In this document: piece after piece, positions 63,162-64,000 of the stretch | Numbering within the stretch: position 1 is the stretch's first letter | Layout: every line of letters starts with the position of its first letter | Assembly: GCF_024054565.1 (NCBI RefSeq) | Contig: NZ_JAMXLR010000092.1 | Coordinates: 558,001 to 622,000, forward strand | Source of the DNA: Aeoliella straminimaris | GTDB taxonomy: Bacteria; Planctomycetota; Planctomycetia; Pirellulales; Lacipirellulaceae | Length of the DNA stretch: 64,000 nucleotides | Direction of reading: 5' to 3' | Position numbers and translations under genes: made by a program | Notes under the pieces: model-generated | Databases searched by the model: none | What the model was told of the DNA's origin: nothing | Seen by the model: only the letters and a program-made list of their open reading frames with translations

Positions 63162-63995
63162 CTATTCGCCGGCCGTGTTCGACATCATGCGCCGGATTCG
63201 CAAGGCGCGAGCCGATAGACCCATGTACTCCTGCTGGCTCAGTTGGCCATCGCCATCCCGGTCGCCAGCGCGGAAGAAACGAATCCAACGACCGGCGCCC
63301 TCCTCGGGGATTTCGTCCCGCTGCAGTTTGCCATCCTTGTTCGTGTCGAACAGTTCAAACAGCGCGAGCGCACCCTGCCGAGTGCGCATGGATTCTTCAC
63401 GCCGCGGGCTGTTCGAGAATCGCATCGCCTGATCGCCCTGCTGACGGTCGAACTTTTTGAGTTCTCGCTCGACGTCCAAGTCCAAACGTCGTACGTTGCG
63501 CTGCGCCAGGCCGCGTAGTCGTTGTCCGCCGCGGGCGAGCTCGAGCGTGTTGATACGGCCGTCGTTGTTGCGGTCGAAGCCGTCGACAATCTGTTCGAAC
63601 GTTCGCTTTAGTTCAGCGGGCGCCTCCTCTTTGGTCAGCACACCGTCGGTGTTGACGTCGAGCTTGAGCAGCAGCAGGCGAATCTCGTCAGCGCCGGGCA
63701 TTTCGGTCGATTGCTGTTCCTCGATGGGCTTGGCGGGTCGGCGAGGGCGCGTGGCTGCACGCCACTCCTTCTCCGTCAGTTGACCGTCGCCATTCGAGTC
63801 GCCCTGGCGCACCAACCGCGCAAACAGCCGTGCTTGGTTATCGGGCAGCTCGCGGGTGGTCAGCAGGCCGTCGCCGGTTGTGTCGAGTCGGGCGAAAAGG
63901 CCCTGGTCCGCCACGCGGACGTCGTCCGCTGCCGCGGCGCATGCAGCGGGCAGCATTGCGATGCAACTAATGAGCACTTGCCAGCGACGCACCAT
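63162..63995 (-). CDS. secreted EF-hand protein
   Basis: A 277-residue protein with a signal peptide (about 1-23) and six EF-hand loops: DTTGDGLLTTRE, DSNGDGQLTEKE, DVNTDGVLTKEE, DRNNDGRINTLE, DTNKDGKLQRDE and DRDGDGQLSQQE. The loops come in three pairs separated by arginine-rich linkers. It would bind calcium outside the cell or in the periplasm. EF-hand proteins of this kind are very common in planctomycetes; the function is not known. The gene begins 5 bases from the edge of the window, so regulatory sequence is cut off. Confidence 0.92.
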   Translation of the reverse strand: MVRRWQVLISCIAMLPAACAAAADDVRVADQGLFARLDTTGDGLLTTRELPDNQARLFARLVRQGDSNGDGQLTEKEWRAATRPRRPAKPIEEQQSTEMPGADEIRLLLLKLDVNTDGVLTKEEAPAELKRTFEQIVDGFDRNNDGRINTLELARGGQRLRGLAQRNVRRLDLDVERELKKFDRQQGDQAMRFSNSPRREESMRTRQGALALFELFDTNKDGKLQRDEIPEEGAGRWIRFFRAGDRDGDGQLSQQEYMGLSARALRIRRMMSNTAGE

Positions 63996-64000
63996 GGTCT

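Overview
The window comes from a planctomycete, most likely of the Pirellulales type. The diagnostic content is DUF1501/DUF1549/DUF1553 proteins with a planctomycete cytochrome C motif, DUF1080 and DUF1559 proteins, PEP-CTERM proteins with dockerin repeats, an ECF sigma factor translationally coupled to a Ser/Thr kinase with WD40 repeats, and an ECF/FecR pair. Most leaders lack a strong Shine-Dalgarno sequence. I saw no rRNA, tRNA, CRISPR array, phage or plasmid functions.

Layout. 1-7106: a DUF1553/DUF1501 pair, a divergent PAS-AraC regulator, pyrF, a GNAT acetyltransferase and a double DUF1080 hydrolase. 7580-13904: an ECF sigma / WD40 kinase / small membrane protein chain on the minus strand, then four small membrane proteins on the plus strand. 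14072-28074: a block of about 14 kb entirely on the minus strand, read right to left: DUF1559 pseudopilin-like protein, small lipoprotein, ECF sigma, FecR-LamG anti-sigma-like protein, three PEP-CTERM genes and a secreted glycosidase-like protein. It looks like a regulated system for surface or secreted proteins acting on glycans. Its most unusual member is one uninterrupted reading frame (17341-21483) holding three complete PEP-CTERM preproteins in a row.

28500-40500: a dead IS3 fragment, a JmjC-like cupin, an NAD-dependent epimerase, a bile-acid/sodium symporter homologue, a fasciclin protein, a class II photolyase, a sigma-70 factor whose promoter is bracketed by two copies of a palindromic site, galactokinase, a metallophosphoesterase and an intact IS630-type element just after that gene's stop codon. 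40542-45982: two proteins sharing a zinc-ribbon N-terminus, a secreted protein of unknown function, ilvD, a displaced second copy of the ilvD 3' end, and a nine-copy octanucleotide repeat in the ilvD leader. 46100-50532: SMI1/KNR4, DUF4261, DUF2238-like, UPF0173 and DUF6263-like proteins.

50588-57745 (minus strand): Rieske protein, methyltransferase, alcohol dehydrogenase, PreA-like dihydropyrimidine dehydrogenase, a GxxExxY cassette, a class III aminotransferase and a uracil/xanthine permease. Together these suggest uptake and reductive catabolism of pyrimidines, with the middle steps encoded elsewhere. 57967-63995: an ABC-2 permease, a YjbQ family protein, prolyl oligopeptidase, ispH, a small unknown protein and an EF-hand protein. 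Several palindromic repeat elements sit between genes in the second half.
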